Source of the DNA: Asterella californica
Lineage: Eukaryota; Streptophyta; Marchantiopsida; Marchantiales; Aytoniaceae
DNA: 64,000 nucleotides
Assembly (NCBI GenBank): GCA_036924285.1
Contig: JAYKYS010000018.1
Coordinates: 186,001-250,000, forward strand
Reading direction: 5' to 3'
The notes under the pieces are model-generated. The model saw only the letters and a program-made list of their open reading frames with translations, did not search any database and had not been told where the DNA came from. The position numbers and the translations under genes are program-made. Of the stretch, positions 49,021-61,198 are shown piece by piece (position 1 is the stretch's first letter; each line of letters begins with the position of its first letter).

Positions 49021-49566
49021 TGGCATGTTTCACATATTCTCGAATGTCGATATCGAGAGTATATTCTTTCGACGTTGAGAGTTACATTACGAATATCACC
49101 GTTTTCATGTTTCTAGTTCGCAAATACGAGCAGTAGGATGAAAAGAAGATGCATTTTAGACTCCACCAGACTATACTAACGTCTGAATGGATAAGTCTCG
49201 ATGAGCGAGACCTCGAGTGTCAATCACAAATCAGAGGTTTGATGCGAGTTCAGATCGATGCACGATGAGGACAACTGAAAACCATTGAAAAAGAATGTTT
49301 ATATTCTTTTTACAGAAATCCAATATTATACGAGTCTCGATAATCAAGAATTATATAGCAGTCAAGCTTGCTGTAAGTCTCATATTTAGAGTAAACTCAC
49401 GATAGATAGATATTTGGACCACAATATACTCCCAATTTATCGAAAGTTCTGGGTTAGTGAACCTTTACACTTTATCCATATTCAGAATAAATGCACCTTA
49501 GGAGAAACAATGTAAAACTATTTAGGTAAAACAACTATCAAAAATTGAGAGTTTCATTAATTATTT
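49021..49566. other. Intergenic, nothing recognised
   Basis: AT-rich sequence with no supported gene. A short motif GTCTCGATGARCGAGAC near 49196 recurs near 50174. Confidence 0.4.
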
Positions 49567-49875
49567 ACTCGATGTAAGTATTTATCGTGGAGCTCGATGG
49601 TTTCCTCTCCTCTCGATGTAACGATGCTTTAATGTTACAACGGGTTCTCAAAATTAAACTCGTACTACTTCAACGCAAATAAAGATGTAATTCAAGGCCT
49701 TTAAGCATTAATGTTTGACATGGTGTAACTTCTTTTATGAGGAGCGATGGTTTCCTCCTCCCTATAGAGAGATTTATTAATTTTATAACGGATCCCGATA
49801 TCCGTTATAACTCAAAGAACGATTTAATTTAGAGCCTTTAAGCCTATTGTTTTGACTCGATGTAACTATTATCGT
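49567..49875. repeat. Diverged tandem duplication of about 145 bp
   Basis: Two imperfect copies share CGATGGTTTCCTC, a GCCTTTAAGC segment and a GATGTAACT segment, offset by 137-150 bp. They are more diverged than the duplications near the NRP gene. Confidence 0.6.
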
Positions 49876-52042
49876 GTAAAATAGTGAAGAACTGTAAAAA
49901 ATCGAGTGTTCTATACCAGTGTAATATCGATCCCAAAAGTTGACAGTTCCATAGTAATGTTATGTACTGAGTGCATTTTATTGTCCATAAAATTGAACTT
50001 TTTTTCAGTGAACTAACAAGTGTTTTTATAGAAATATGTATAACTTAAAATCCTCTACAAGTAATAATGTATTTAAATCGACTGTTTACTTAATTCAGAG
50101 ACCCCTCTAGAAGTAGTCAATATATAAATACACAATATTTTGCTCTATATAACATAATATATTATGTCGACTATAGTCTCGATGAACGAGACTATCCTGA
50201 CTTTCGATACTAAAGAACCAGAAGGTTTTATTCCTATTCAGATTACACGTCAAGTAAGCCTCTAGTAAAATGTTCAATTCTCTCCCGTTCGTGTTGTAAT
50301 GCAGCGAAGAGACTCGTTTGATGCTTACCCATCTGTCGATCATCGAGAAAAGCCTCGGATTTTCATGTTGAAGCTTAATAGCTTGGCAAAAGATGTAGCC
50401 GTTGAACAATATAGCCGTTTTATAAATCCGTTGGAAACGTGCAGTTAATATGTGTAAAGAAGAACGTGGATTCTGTCTGACAATTGATCCTGATCTAGAA
50501 GACAAAATCTATAGATGCTATGAAAAATCTAGGTCATGTTGCAACCGCCCGTCTCACTTCCTCTAAACTCAGTGTGTACACATGTATCATAGACATATCT
50601 ACTGTGGATTTCTTTGGAGTCAGATAAACTCAGTATAAATGTTTGCATAGCAGATATGGTTTATCATTCTTCACTCTCCGTAGAAAATTTGACCACGAGC
50701 AATTCAAAATCAAACATATGTGTATTGAATACACTTCGTCAAGAGAATGATCGCATACACTTCTTGTAGAATTTGTATGTTATGATTACAGCTGAATGTT
50801 GCAATCTGTGCTTTCTCAACTTTTTCGTGCTTATCCGTGACTATTTTCAAGCAACAAGGTCATATTCTTCTTCCATTTGTTCCGTCAATTTAGTACCCTG
50901 GCTAGGTTGACAGAGTGCGGAATGACTAATCTCGGTAGAGCCGTTAGTTCCATTAGGACACATTTTTGGGATAGCTCACTAGGGGTATACTTTGCAGGTA
51001 AGGTTTGGAGACCTTAGTTCTTTGAGTTGAGCTTTCAAGCTCCTGGCTATGGTGGATAGTTTGGTGAATAACCATTGTTGTCATGAAGACATTGTGGAGA
51101 TGGTAATTTCGCTATTGCGCTATTGCGATTACTCGAAGAACTCAGTGCAGGTCGAGGCAGAGTTCAATACGAGCTTGCTGATATGAAATCATCCGCTGGT
51201 ATCTTCAGACGTCATCGTTAGTGTTTGATTGTTGGTATCTTTGATCGAGGTGTGTGTGGGTGTCATTCGAAGATCAATTGCTGTTGTGGAGTCGAGTGTG
51301 GATTTTTTGTCATGCGAAGCGTTGCAGAAATATTGTGAAATGTTCTTGAAGTGATCTGTTCAGACTAGAGTGCATCTTTGGACGTGACAGACGAAGTACT
51401 TGTCAATGTCAGGCCGGAGTGAGTTCATTAGAAGCGCGTTGGAAAGACGATTCTAGTGCATCAAGTTTCATGGAGTTTGGTCGAGCATCGGCGAAGTTAT
51501 GGCATGTTGAAGTTTGCTGCCGTGTATGCCGCAAGTGCAAAAAGGCTAGTTACGTCAGATTTTTGTGCAATTTCGTGTACAAACTCGAGTTTGTGAGTTT
51601 TTTTGTGGTGGTGGTTGGTTGCGAAGTGTGAATTGTGCATTCATGAACCTGTTGTGGTGTTTTTGAGTTGACTTTGGGTCTTCTTGCTGCTTTTACGTTA
51701 GATTTTTTGGTTGCCCGTGTGCACCCGCTGTCGTGTTGTGGTTCGGCTCCTGTGTGAAATTCTCGTGGAACGTAGGTTGTGTTTCTTTTTTGTGTTTCGT
51801 GAATCGTATCGCGTAACTCGCCGAACGGTGTGATGAGTGCCACGTTTGTGATTATTTGTTTAAGTGATCGCACGGTAGAGGAACGTACCGAGTCATCGAT
51901 CTGTGCGCGTTCACTTTAGTGGTCCTTGTCGCCGCATTTGTGAATAAACTGATGGGTCGAACGGTATTCTCTCTCAGCGGGTGATTTGTGAGGATTCTCG
52001 GTGGTCTGCATGGAGGAGTGAAGAACTGCAGGAGTGGTGGTT
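49876..52042. other. Intergenic; AT-rich, then GC-richer from about 50.9 kb
   Basis: No supported gene. Composition changes near 50.9 kb toward that of the retroelement LTRs to the right, so 50.9-53.9 kb is probably an old LTR or retroelement remnant with its termini lost. Confidence 0.35.
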
Positions 52043-52258
52043 ATGGACGGAGGTTTGTTACCGGCTCCGGATCTTTCTTTCCCGGATCCATTTCACATCA
52101 AGCTTCACTGCATCCACCGCGATCACTTTCGACAGTGGTTAGTTGCATACTTTGGCGATGAATTCATGAAAAGAGTGATGGAGTTACAGTTTTTGATGAT
52201 CCTTCCGATCGTACATACGGAGAGACTTGAGATATGACGGTGTATATTTTGTTGTGAG
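52043..52258 (+). pseudogene. Degenerate copy of small LTR ORF P1
   Basis: The ATG at 52043 opens a frame similar to the ORF at 57490-57705 (both MDxGL, then FP.PF.IKL, R.HF.Q.L, FG..F, VM and ILP). After the ILP segment a one-base shift is needed, and a TGA replaces the Trp of the intact copy. With those allowed for, similarity runs to an equivalent stop at about 52258. It is followed five bases later by the P2-like frame, the same order as in the G LTR. Confidence 0.6.
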
Positions 52259-52262
52259 GAAC

Positions 52263-52466
52263 ATGGATCTCAACTATCCATCGAACGTTCCTTTCAACTT
52301 TTGAGTCGATGTCCGGTGTCATTGCAGACCGAAGATCAATCATGGAGCTTGGATCGTGAGAAACTTCGGACAAGAATATTACAATCGAGAGATAGCTTCA
52401 CCGTTTTCTTTTGTCGTACTTTTTATAGTAGAACGTTTCCAGGTTGTAATATTGACGTTGTATTAG
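52263..52466 (+). pseudogene. Degenerate copy of small LTR ORF P2
   Basis: It starts MDLN like the ORF at 57280-57483 but has an early TGA and a small shift. It then matches IVRNFGQEYYNREI and ERFQVVILTLY and ends at a stop in the same place (TAG 52464-52466). A partial repetition of the C-terminal motif follows downstream (SIVSILVERFYVV). Confidence 0.6.
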
Positions 52467-53919
52467 TCTGCGACTCAATCGTTTCTATTCTGGTTGAGCG
52501 CTTCTATGTAGTTACGGATCGCGAAGAATCCATCGACATATCTGAAGGATTTTCTGAGGTCTTAGAGTTTTGTTGATGTCTTGTGACTCCTTGGAGAGTA
52601 AAAATTCATTCTAGGGGAAAAAGTTGAGTGGAGAAAAGACAAAAGTAAAGCTCTTTTTGCTCTTATTGATCCACTTTTGTATCAATGGTGTTCTAGCTGA
52701 TCCTCACGACGTTTTTGTGGTTTCTAGAGGCATCGGAGGTCCATTCATGAAACGAAGGGTATGGTTGGAGAGCTCTCGACCGGGCTACAATCTGGGCTGA
52801 AGAATCGGTCGATTTGATGGAAGGATGAGAGCGTTATGATCGATTGAGTGGAGGGGTTGCAATTCTTACCTACAGCTACGTTTCTGGTTCTTGCGAAAGA
52901 CTCGTGAGGAGTTTTGAGGAGTTGTCTGTTGGGTTGGAGAGCTGACGACGTGGTGGTCGTTTGGATATCAATTTCATCAGGTTCTTGATCGATTTGGATT
53001 CTGCACCGACCGATTGAAGTTGAGAAGTGCAGATGTGATAAGACGAGAACAGCGAATTGTGATAGTCATGGATAGTTTGCTATTGCTTAAGTTCTGAGTC
53101 GAATTTCTGAGTGAAACTTTCTAGGATTGAAGCATGTCTTATCAGTAAGATACTTGGGAAGTTTCACTTCAAATGGTCGAGTAGTTTGTTCAGAATCTTG
53201 GATCAAATGTACCTGGGTATGTAAAGTTCTTAAGTTAGCACAGATTACGGTTTGATCCATATCTGAGAATTGGTTTAATATTTCGACCTGAAAATTGTTC
53301 AGGGTAGGAGTGAAGGGTCCAATCAAGCTTCCTGTGAAGTTTGATCATCATTGGTCGATTTTGGAGGACTGAGGTCTCAAAGTTCGAAGATATTTCTATT
53401 ATTAGCAGTTTCAGATTTTTTGGTATCATCTATTGTCATTTTGATCATTTTCGAGCAATTTGGAGAGGAGTTTGTTGCTGAAACTGCCATGTCTGCATGC
53501 AACTCGACATTGGAGGATGTGGGCGCTGATTTCAGCTCTTGGTGATGAAGGAGAACGGAGTCGTCATGAATCTTAAGCCGCTGTTTGGGTTCTCGGAGCT
53601 GCCAGGTATTACCGCCGTTGGTGCTATATTGAGATCTGAGTAGTGTCTTGGAGCATGCATGCTTTACCTTGCTGGAATGCTTGGTAGACCAGGGTGTACA
53701 GCAAGTTGTATCGAGACTCGATCAAGTTGGTTGAGCGATCCTATAGTATCTTTTAGTTGTATCAAGTAGAGTTGTGGCGGTCAAACTGATGGGTAGTTAG
53801 CGTCGCTGAGAAGTTGTTAAATCATGCTTCTAGTGATTTAGAGTTACTTGCATGCATATAGTACAAAGTTGAGTATTTCAGGATTTGTATGTAACACAAA
53901 TTTGTACAACTTATACGTA
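52467..53919. other. Probable old retroelement remnant, no gene recognised
   Basis: GC-richer sequence without a supported frame. It ends at an ACGT (about 53914) next to the truncated element F gag, but I could not define an LTR terminus there. Confidence 0.3.
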
Positions 53920-54468
53920 TCATGGGACCGTAGCAGCCTTTAACCTTGAGTCGAGAGATACAAGATCACTTGTTCGAGAAGAGTAGATAGAGAGCATTAG
54001 GGTTGAAGGATCAAGGTTCAGAGCCAACCTGTTCAAGTCATCTACCTCTACACAGCCATATACCCCGTGTATTCCTAGATAAAACTCATCCATCAAGGCA
54101 CGAGCAAAAGTCTCCCAATCCTTGTTAAAATGCTTCGTTAGCATTTTAACATGATCCCTAATCTCTAGAGCTGCTGCCAACTCAAACGTCTCAATCATCT
54201 CATCTTCTGAGACCCGATTCAGCTCCATCTCCTTCACATAATGTCTCAGATACCTTGAGACATCTCTTCCATCAAACTGATCAATCCTGCTGACCACCGC
54301 TTGTAGCGCCTTTGTTGCCAAAGCTTCCTTCCGCTCATCAGACTGTTGCTGCCGTAAGAACATAGTGAAAGCTTGGAACATCGATGCAATCGCCGGATCC
54401 AACTGCACCTTCGGTAACCCACTTGAACCACTAGCTCCATCTCCATCACCTTTCCCATCTCCACTCAT
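53920..54468 (-). pseudogene. Element F: truncated gag
   Basis: The ATG at 54468 (MSGDGKGDGDG) opens a Gly/Asp-rich start followed by a gag domain homologous to element C gag (FDGRDVSRYLRHYVKEMEL...FELAAALEIRDHV). Similarity is lost after about residue 140, where a frameshift is likely, and the frame ends at 53920. No knuckle, protease or pol follows, so the element is truncated on its 3' side. The gag is clearly related to that of C but diverged. Confidence 0.75.
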
Positions 54469-54521
54469 GACTGTCAATCTCTTCTTCAAAGTTCACACAC
54501 AGAAGAAATCTCCACCCCAGA

Positions 54522-54541
54522 CCTCCACGTCGAGTTCACCA
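54522..54541 (-). other. Putative primer binding site of element F
   Basis: TGGTGAACTCGACGTGGAGG on the minus strand lies a few bases after the inferred LTR end. It aligns in position with the C site (TGGTGCTTCC..). The tRNA is not identified. Confidence 0.4.
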
Positions 54542-54549
54542 CCGTATCG

Positions 54550-57146
54550 TGTCGGATATTGCGTGAAGGATGTCCAAGAAACGCGAGGTTCCTGGCTGTG
54601 GAGATGTTGTGTGCCAAACAGAGACAAGATAGAGACGAACAACCACGAAAACGAACGCGCAATATATACCACTCCAAATGTATGTACACTGCCGTTTCTT
54701 TCTCCTAACAACACAAAACTGAGGAACAGACCAGAGCGGTTTGTAACCTACTTCAGAAGCCCTAAAACAAACCCCTGAATCGCAACCCTAGCCTGAAATC
54801 GCCAAGCTCAGCTCAAAGCAAGAGAAAATTCTCTTTGCTAACAACCAGAGCCACAACAGTATCACGCGATCCAAACTCAAGTCCAAACCACATTCACACA
54901 CTAGCTCTTGGCTAAAGCTAGCTACCACAAGCCATACACAACCAACTAAGTCCTTAACGAACTCAAAAGGACGAAACCTGTAAAGAAGGAACCGAAAAAG
55001 ACCTATCTGGGAACTTTCTCTTTTCGCCAAACGATCTTCAAATGTTGATAGAGTCTCCTTCCCTGACTCCGTTGGCTCAAGAAACCTTTAGATCCGACTC
55101 CCGATAGTCGAGATATCGCCAATTTTCGGTCGCAGGTGACCGAACCTTCAAAAACTCCTCCCTGCGGCTTAAAACCGCTCACACCGCACAAACGGATCGT
55201 CTAAACTGATATCCGTCTTCGCTGGTAGGTAGATCTGGCTACCCTGAACCCAACAAGACTCCAAACAAGCCGTTTGGAGTTCCCCTTGCATGACCACTCG
55301 AGAAATTTGGTCGCAGGTTGCAAAAAACTGACGTAAATCGACTCCATGCGGCTCAAATTCGCTCACCACACCCAAACCAACAATCCAATTCACTTACAGT
55401 CTTCTCCTATGCGTACATGAGGACTCCCTGATCGCGTAGGCATCAAGAACGAAGAACTTGGCTCACCGATCGCGAAGAACAATCCAATCTCAGGTCGCAG
55501 GTGAAAAACCCGTAAGCTGGGGCCTAGCTTATTTTCTCCATCTTTCGAGTCCTGTAACTTCTCCACTAGGCGCCCAAACGAAGTAGACAAGATGCCTATG
55601 GAAAGCTGACAAGGAGCTCTACCCATCTATGCGATGAAAATGGAGATCTGAGATTGTGCCAAAATCCGTAAGCTGGGGCCTAGCTTGTCTTCTCACGAGT
55701 GTCTCACGCTTGTCTTCTCACGAGTGTAGGCACCAAGAACGAAGAACTTGGGTCACCGATCGCGAAGAACAATCCAATCTCAGGTCGCAGGCGATGAAAA
55801 CCTGACGCAAGCGCTTCCCTGCGAGCCAATTCTCTCACAACTCCCAAACCGCCCGATGAAACTTTGTATCGTCTTCAATTTCTTGAAGAACTCGTTGTTC
55901 TGATCCCGATGGATCCAAGGACAGCAAGTTTGGACTCCGGAACGGCCCGAACGGTCCAACTCTCCTTCACAGATAACTGAAAACCCCAAATCTGCTTCCT
56001 GCGTCTCAATTTCTCCCAGAACACAACCCCCGATCCGTCTCTTCCAGAACCGTCTTAACCTGTGCGTAGCCTGCACAGATCTGAACCCGATGACACCTTG
56101 CGCGCGTGTATTGGACTTCCCAATTCTCCAAAACATCCACCGACAGGTCGCAAGAACAAGCAAGCCCCTTAAGCAGACCCCTTGCAACAGTCTGTGCGTA
56201 CGAAGTTCAACCCTCAATAATAAGAAGCAGGCCCCTTGCGTCTTTGATATAACGCCTGAAGCCTTAAATACCCAGTCAGCAAGTAACTAGGGGCCTAGCT
56301 TGATTTTGCCTTTTTTCGAATCGCATAACTTCTTCTCTGGATGTCCAAACGAAATAAACAAGATGCCCATGGAAAGCTGACAACGAGCTCTATCCATCTA
56401 TGCGATAAAAGTAAAGATCCGAAGTTGCGCCAAAAGCTCGTAAGCTGGGGCTTAGCTTGTTTTCTCCATCTTTCAAGTCTTGTAACTTCTTCACTATGCG
56501 TCCAAACGAAGTAGACAAAGTGCCTATGGAATGCTGACAAGGAGCTCTATCCACTGGTGCGATAAAAACGAAGATCCGAAGTGGTGCCAAAAACCCATAA
56601 GCTGAGGCCTAGCTTATTTTCTCCATCTTTCGAGTCTTGTAACTTCTCCACTAGGCGCTCAAACGAAGTAGACAAGATGCCTATGGAAAGTTGACAAGGA
56701 GCTCTACCCATCTATGCGATGAAAATGGAGATCTGAGATTGTGCCAAAATCCGTAAGCTGGGCCTAGCTTGTCTTCTCACGAGTGTCTCACGCTTGTTTT
56801 CTCACGAGTGTAGGCACCAAGAACGAAGAACTTGGCTCACCGATCGCGAGGAACAATCCAATCTCAGGTCGCAGGCGATGAAAACCTGACGCAAGCGCTT
56901 CCCTGCGAGTCAATTCTCTCACAACTCCCAAACCGCCCGATGAAACTTTGTATCGTCTTCAATTTCCTGAAGAACTCGTTGTTCTGATCCCGATGGATCC
57001 AAGGACAGCAAGTTTGGACTCCGGAACGGCCGGAACGGTCGGAACGGTCCAACTCTCCTTCACAGATAACTGAAAACCCCAAATCTGCTTCCTGCGTCTC
57101 AATTTCTCCCAGAACACAACCCCCGATCAGTCTCTTCCAGAACCGT
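54550..57146 (-). mobile_element. Element F LTR, long and repeat-rich, interrupted by element G
   Basis: The gag-proximal end reads TGTCGGATATTGCG on the plus strand and a downstream GCGAGGTTCCTGGCTGTGG resembles the equivalent part of the C LTRs. The LTR is unusually long because of internal repeats (55514-57146). It is cut at 57146 by the element G LTR; its other end must lie beyond G, outside the window. Confidence 0.6.
55514..57146. repeat. 157-bp monomers within a ~1085-bp higher-order tandem repeat
   Basis: A monomer beginning AAGCTGGGGCCTAGCTT occurs at 55514, 56285, 56442 and 56599, with 157-bp spacing between the last three. The larger segment 55514-56598 is repeated from 56599 until element G interrupts it at 57146. 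Copies differ by a few per cent by eye. Confidence 0.8.
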
Positions 57147-57279
57147 TGTCGTAGCGAGAGCCTTTCCTTTGAGCAAGGGCGTACCTTCTGGCTGTGGTTA
57201 GCGATCGATGCACAGCAGAGCGACTAGTATCTCGTAGATTTCTTCCTAATTTCCTCGATAACTAAGCACTTTCTTTCTC

Positions 57280-57483
57280 TCAGTAAAGGGTCAAGATAAC
57301 TACACGAAAACGTTGGATGATCATGGGCACGACAAACGGGATATGTGATGACATGATCTCTCGGTAGTATTCCTCTCCAAAGTTTCTCACTACTAGGGCT
57401 TCGTACATGGCTTTGGGTCGACAGATGTGTCTTATCTCGCACTGGGTGTTAAAGTTTACAGGAGGGAGCTGATTTAGATCCAT
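57280..57483 (-). CDS. Small LTR ORF P2
   Basis: 67 residues, starting MDLNQLPPVNF and ending RFRVVILTLY. It starts 6 nt after the P1 stop, inside the G LTR and in the element's sense direction, about 130 bp from the LTR end. It aligns with P1 (MD, LPP, F, FG, M.S, P..P), so the two look like tandem paralogues. A degenerate copy with the same stop position lies at 52263-52466. There is no recognised domain. It could be translated from the RNA leader, or be a relic of a larger ORF. Confidence 0.45.
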   Translation of the reverse strand: MDLNQLPPVNFNTQCEIRHICRPKAMYEALVVRNFGEEYYREIMSSHIPFVVPMIIQRFRVVILTLY

Positions 57484-57489
57484 CTTTCG

Positions 57490-57705
57490 TTAGATGAGGA
57501 TAAAGACGGTGAGATCCCATTCTTGGCCGTAAGTGACAACAGGTAAGATCACAGGGACAGGCGAGAGCATGACTTGCGCGGTAAAGTTATGCCCGAAGGA
57601 TCCTATCAGAAACTGTTGGAAATGAACGCGTTCCATGTACATCAGTTTGATCTGGAAAGGGTTTCGGAAAGGGAATCTAGGCGGTAAGTAGAGTCCTTCG
57701 TCCAT
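57490..57705 (-). CDS. Small LTR ORF P1
   Basis: 71 residues, starting MDEGLYLPPRFPF with IKLMYMERVHFQQFLIGSFG in the middle and an aliphatic end (WDLTVFILI). It lies inside the G LTR in the sense direction, immediately upstream of P2. A degenerate copy (52043-52258) keeps most of the same positions, which argues for past protein-level constraint. No family is recognised. Confidence 0.45.
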   Translation of the reverse strand: MDEGLYLPPRFPFRNPFQIKLMYMERVHFQQFLIGSFGHNFTAQVMLSPVPVILPVVTYGQEWDLTVFILI

Positions 57706-59176
57706 CTCTCACAACAGTTGCACTCCAACTACAAGGGTATCTCGATTCATAGAACACCGATACAATCTCATAGGATCACCACGACATCTCCACGAACAAT
57801 CTCTGAATTTTCCCCAAGTCCAATGCCCCCACACAGGTCACTCCCCTTTTCTTAAAAGTTTCGAACACAAAACAAGGATAGGTGCAAGCTCCCTAACCAA
57901 GCAACCCAAGCCTCACGGACCGATGAGGTGGCACACATGCACATCGCATGTTTGGTGCCGTCATACTCATCCACGTGTGGGTCTTCTGGGTGAAAGGTTC
58001 AAATGCATGCACCGTAACGTGTCCCAAAAAGTCGACTAGGCTAGACAGGTAGTCGACTCTACAGGCCAAGGATCGCACTTTGTCACGTTGAGTGCGAACC
58101 TAACAACCACATGACGTGGATACAACGTAGGTCGCTAAAGTCATATCTACGCCTAGAATACTCCCCAAAGCAATACAAATGTCGCACTGGATACTTTTCA
58201 GCCAGCTGCCGCTAACAACTCGAGACCTAGAGTAGATATCGTTGCCGATACAACTCGGCAGACAAACCAGCGAACTTTCACACATGATAGTTACATATCT
58301 ACAGCTTAGTCTCCTCTCAAACTTGCCACGTAGGTAGGATACTAGAATCCTTACTTACAGGTCAAATTTCAGGAAGATCTGACGGCTAGATCTTCTCCCA
58401 CAATTAACACAAATCCACAGAAACTAACACGCACTTCCAATCTCAGATTCAGGACAGAAGCTTCTTCGATTAAATGAACCGTCCACTTCCACTCCAACTT
58501 CCTGTGCTAACAATTCAGAAGGTAAACTCACTACACAGGAAATTTGAGCCGATTTGACCGTTCGGGTCGTCCTCCATAAATCTGCAAAGTTGCTGCTCCA
58601 GATTGAGAGCTTTCTGCACCCCGTCGTCTTCAAATCGCCATTGCGCTCAATCCGCAGAACATCCGGTGGTGAAATTTGTGGTCAGAGCTTCAGCAACTGG
58701 CAGACTACAAGCTCATGAAATCTGGTCTCAATCTGACGGCTCAATCACTCAAACTCCTTAATCTTGCAATCGGAAGAGAAAGCTATGTACTCTCATCACT
58801 CTATGAACTTCAAATCGCCATAACGTATGCCCTGGACCTCCAAATCGAGTGAAATTTGTGGTCAGATTGCTCCTCCCGTCAAGAGCTCTCCGCCCATGCC
58901 CTCTGATCTCCAAAATCCCTCGTCAAAGTGCCCCGATCCTTCCAGAGCGCACACTTAGGTAGAGGACAAGTTACCTTCACTTTTGGGTGGACCAATGGGA
59001 AGTTAAAGGACTCAACCTTGTCCTTTTCTGCCCCATGGAGACCCCCAGCAGATAATAGAGCATTCTAAGCTCATAAGAGCAATGTTTTAGATCCCATTAC
59101 ACCACAACTTCTACAATTGTGTGCAAAACGCACTTATACGGGGAATTTACATACTAACTGGTCCCACAACAGGACA

Positions 59177-59193
59177 TTCACCCCCTCCAAACC
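59177..59193 (-). other. Polypurine tract of element G
   Basis: GGTTTGGAGGGGGTGAA on the minus strand immediately before the LTR start, almost identical to the element C tract. Confidence 0.8.
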
Positions 59194-59221
59194 TGCACAT
59201 CCTCCGGTATGTGCCAACTTG

Positions 59222-61198
59222 TTATCCATAGTCATCATCGTATCCCTCATCGTGCTCTGAGCTGTCAGGTTCATCGTCATCTTCTCTGGCATAAGGTCTA
59301 GAAAGATGAGAATCAGACTCGAGAAGTTCGTCGAAATCAAGAAATCCTTCACGTCTTCGGAAAACCTTGACCCTTTTACCAGCAATGGGTAACTTCAAGA
59401 GTGTACCATCCAATTCTCGCAAACCATATGTGGCGTTGTCGTGAACGACAACAACAACATAAGGACCAAACCAACGTCGTGCAAACTTTCTGATAGTGCT
59501 GTGTTGGTTATCCAAACTGTTGTCATATACTATGACCCAATCACCTTCTCGGATCGGCTTCTTTCGCAGTCGATGTGTCTTGTCGAACCGCTCCTTGTTC
59601 TTCAACCTCGCCTCCTTGAGTTTGACCAATGCTTCTTCGAGGTCCTCCTCACGTCGCTCAAGCTGCTGAATTCGTAGTGCTAATAGTCCTTCCCTATCAG
59701 AACCATCCTCCCAAGGTAGACATACCCAAGTAGGAACGTCTCCTTCTGCTGGCATGATAGGTTTTTGACCGGTCATCAATTCTGTGGGCATGTAACCAGT
59801 GACAGTACTATGAGTAGTTCTATCAGCCCACAACGCAAAAGGAAGAAGTCTAGGCCAGTCCCCATGACGCCCCCTGCACGCTTTCACCAATGCTTGGATG
59901 ATTGGTGGGTGCCCTCGTTCACTTTTTCCATTCGCTTCTGGGTTCATCGAAGTGGTCAACTTCAATCGTATTCCATATCTGTTGAAGAACTCACGTGCTT
60001 CATCTGCATTCAACTCTCCTCTATCTGCACGGATTCTCCCCACGCTTCCATATCTAGAAACGATATCTTCTAATATGAATCGACAGACAGGTTCAGTAGC
60101 TTTGGTGCGTAGAGCCCTCCCTTCTACAAAGTTAGATAGCTCTTCCCGGGCCAAAACTAAATGACGCATGCCCCAAATTCCTGGTGGCATGGCAACTAGA
60201 TCCAAAACCCATTGGAAATGAATGGACAAGGGATACGTAGGTCTCAATCCATCCCTATACTGAATCTTGGATTGGAATTGACATTCGATGCATGACCCAA
60301 CAAACTTCTCTACATCTCGATACAATCCTTTCCACCAATACCTCTCCTTGATCTTGGTAAAGGTTGCCCATGTACCTCGATGTCCTGCCCATAAGGTATC
60401 ATGGAATTGTTCGAGTACTTGTTTCTTGGTCTCTGCATCATCCACTACTCTCAAGGGTACTCCATCTCTCCTCTTTGGCCTCTTCCACAGATATCCATCT
60501 CGTAATAGATAGCCATAGGCCTGATGTCGTATCTCCTTGAAGATTTTCTCCGTCCATTCTCCATATTTCTGAAGAGTGCTTAGATAGCGTCCGATTTCCT
60601 TGAGCCTCCCACAATACAATTCTTCCTCGAAAGGAAGAACACCATCCAAGCGACTCCGGTCCTCGCTTGATAGTTGTAGAACTTGCCCCTCCTCTGCATC
60701 ATCTTCCTCCATATCTTCTGCCTCCATATCTTCTTCTTCAGAGTACCTAGCTCTAGACAACATGTCTGCCATCGAATTCATCTTCCCTGCTATGTGTCTC
60801 AACTCTGGATTCAACGACCTAACGTAAGCTATCCAACGTAACATAGCAATATCAGGCGTTGTGCAGTTTGCTATCATTCCCAACAAAGGTAAGCAATCAG
60901 TTTCAAGTAGTACATGTGCTCCAATGAGATACTCCTCAGCTTTCATTGCAGTTACAACGCCCCAGAGCTCTCTTTTGACTTGAGGGTATCTCCTTTGTCG
61001 ATCTGTAAGTATGCGAGCACCAAATCTTGTTGCGAACCTCTTTTCCTCACCATCATCTTGCCCTATTGCCCAACCTATAGCGATAGGACTAGTATCAACA
61101 GTAACGACTATGGGTCTACCACAATCATAGCTCAACTGTCGTAGAACTGGTGGTGATTTCAACGCTTCTTTAAGTCGCACCATAGCGACTCTCTGCTC
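59222..61198 (-). pseudogene. Element G pol: intact RNase H-integrase, cut by element H
   Basis: The frame is open from the H insertion at 61198 to a TAA at 59222, with the first ATG at 61183 (653 residues). RNase H shows TVDTSPIAIGWAIGQ, KRELWG, ETDCLPLL and ADMLSR. The integrase has H-x6-H with C-x2-C (FHDTLWAGH...SCIEC), then WVLDLV, RADRGE and NPEANGKSERGH for the DDE triad. A charged helix follows, then the GPY/F-like motif (RRWFGPYVV) and an acidic tail (DDDEPDSSEHDEG). No stop or shift is present. RT and gag must lie beyond element H, outside the window, so this is a disrupted but otherwise well-preserved gene. Confidence 0.85.

Larger units (their letters stand above)
57147..59176 (-). 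mobile_element. Element G 3' LTR
   Basis: 2030 bp. On the minus strand it starts TGTCCTGTTGTGGGACC directly after a polypurine tract and ends GAGAGCCTTTCC...GCTACGACA in reverse order. The terminal TGTCGTAGCGAGAG and CTTCTGGCTGTGG on the plus strand match the C LTR end. The left flank is CCGT in a sequence whose uninterrupted copy exists at 56041-56070, confirming insertion. It contains two small sense-strand ORFs near its 3' end. Confidence 0.8.

Noticed and set aside
50107..50505. 132-residue minus-strand frame
   Set aside because: No recognised domain or neighbouring signals; kept out for lack of support.
54350..54780. 137-residue plus-strand frame at 54365-54778
   Set aside because: Antisense to element F gag and its LTR junction; no motif.
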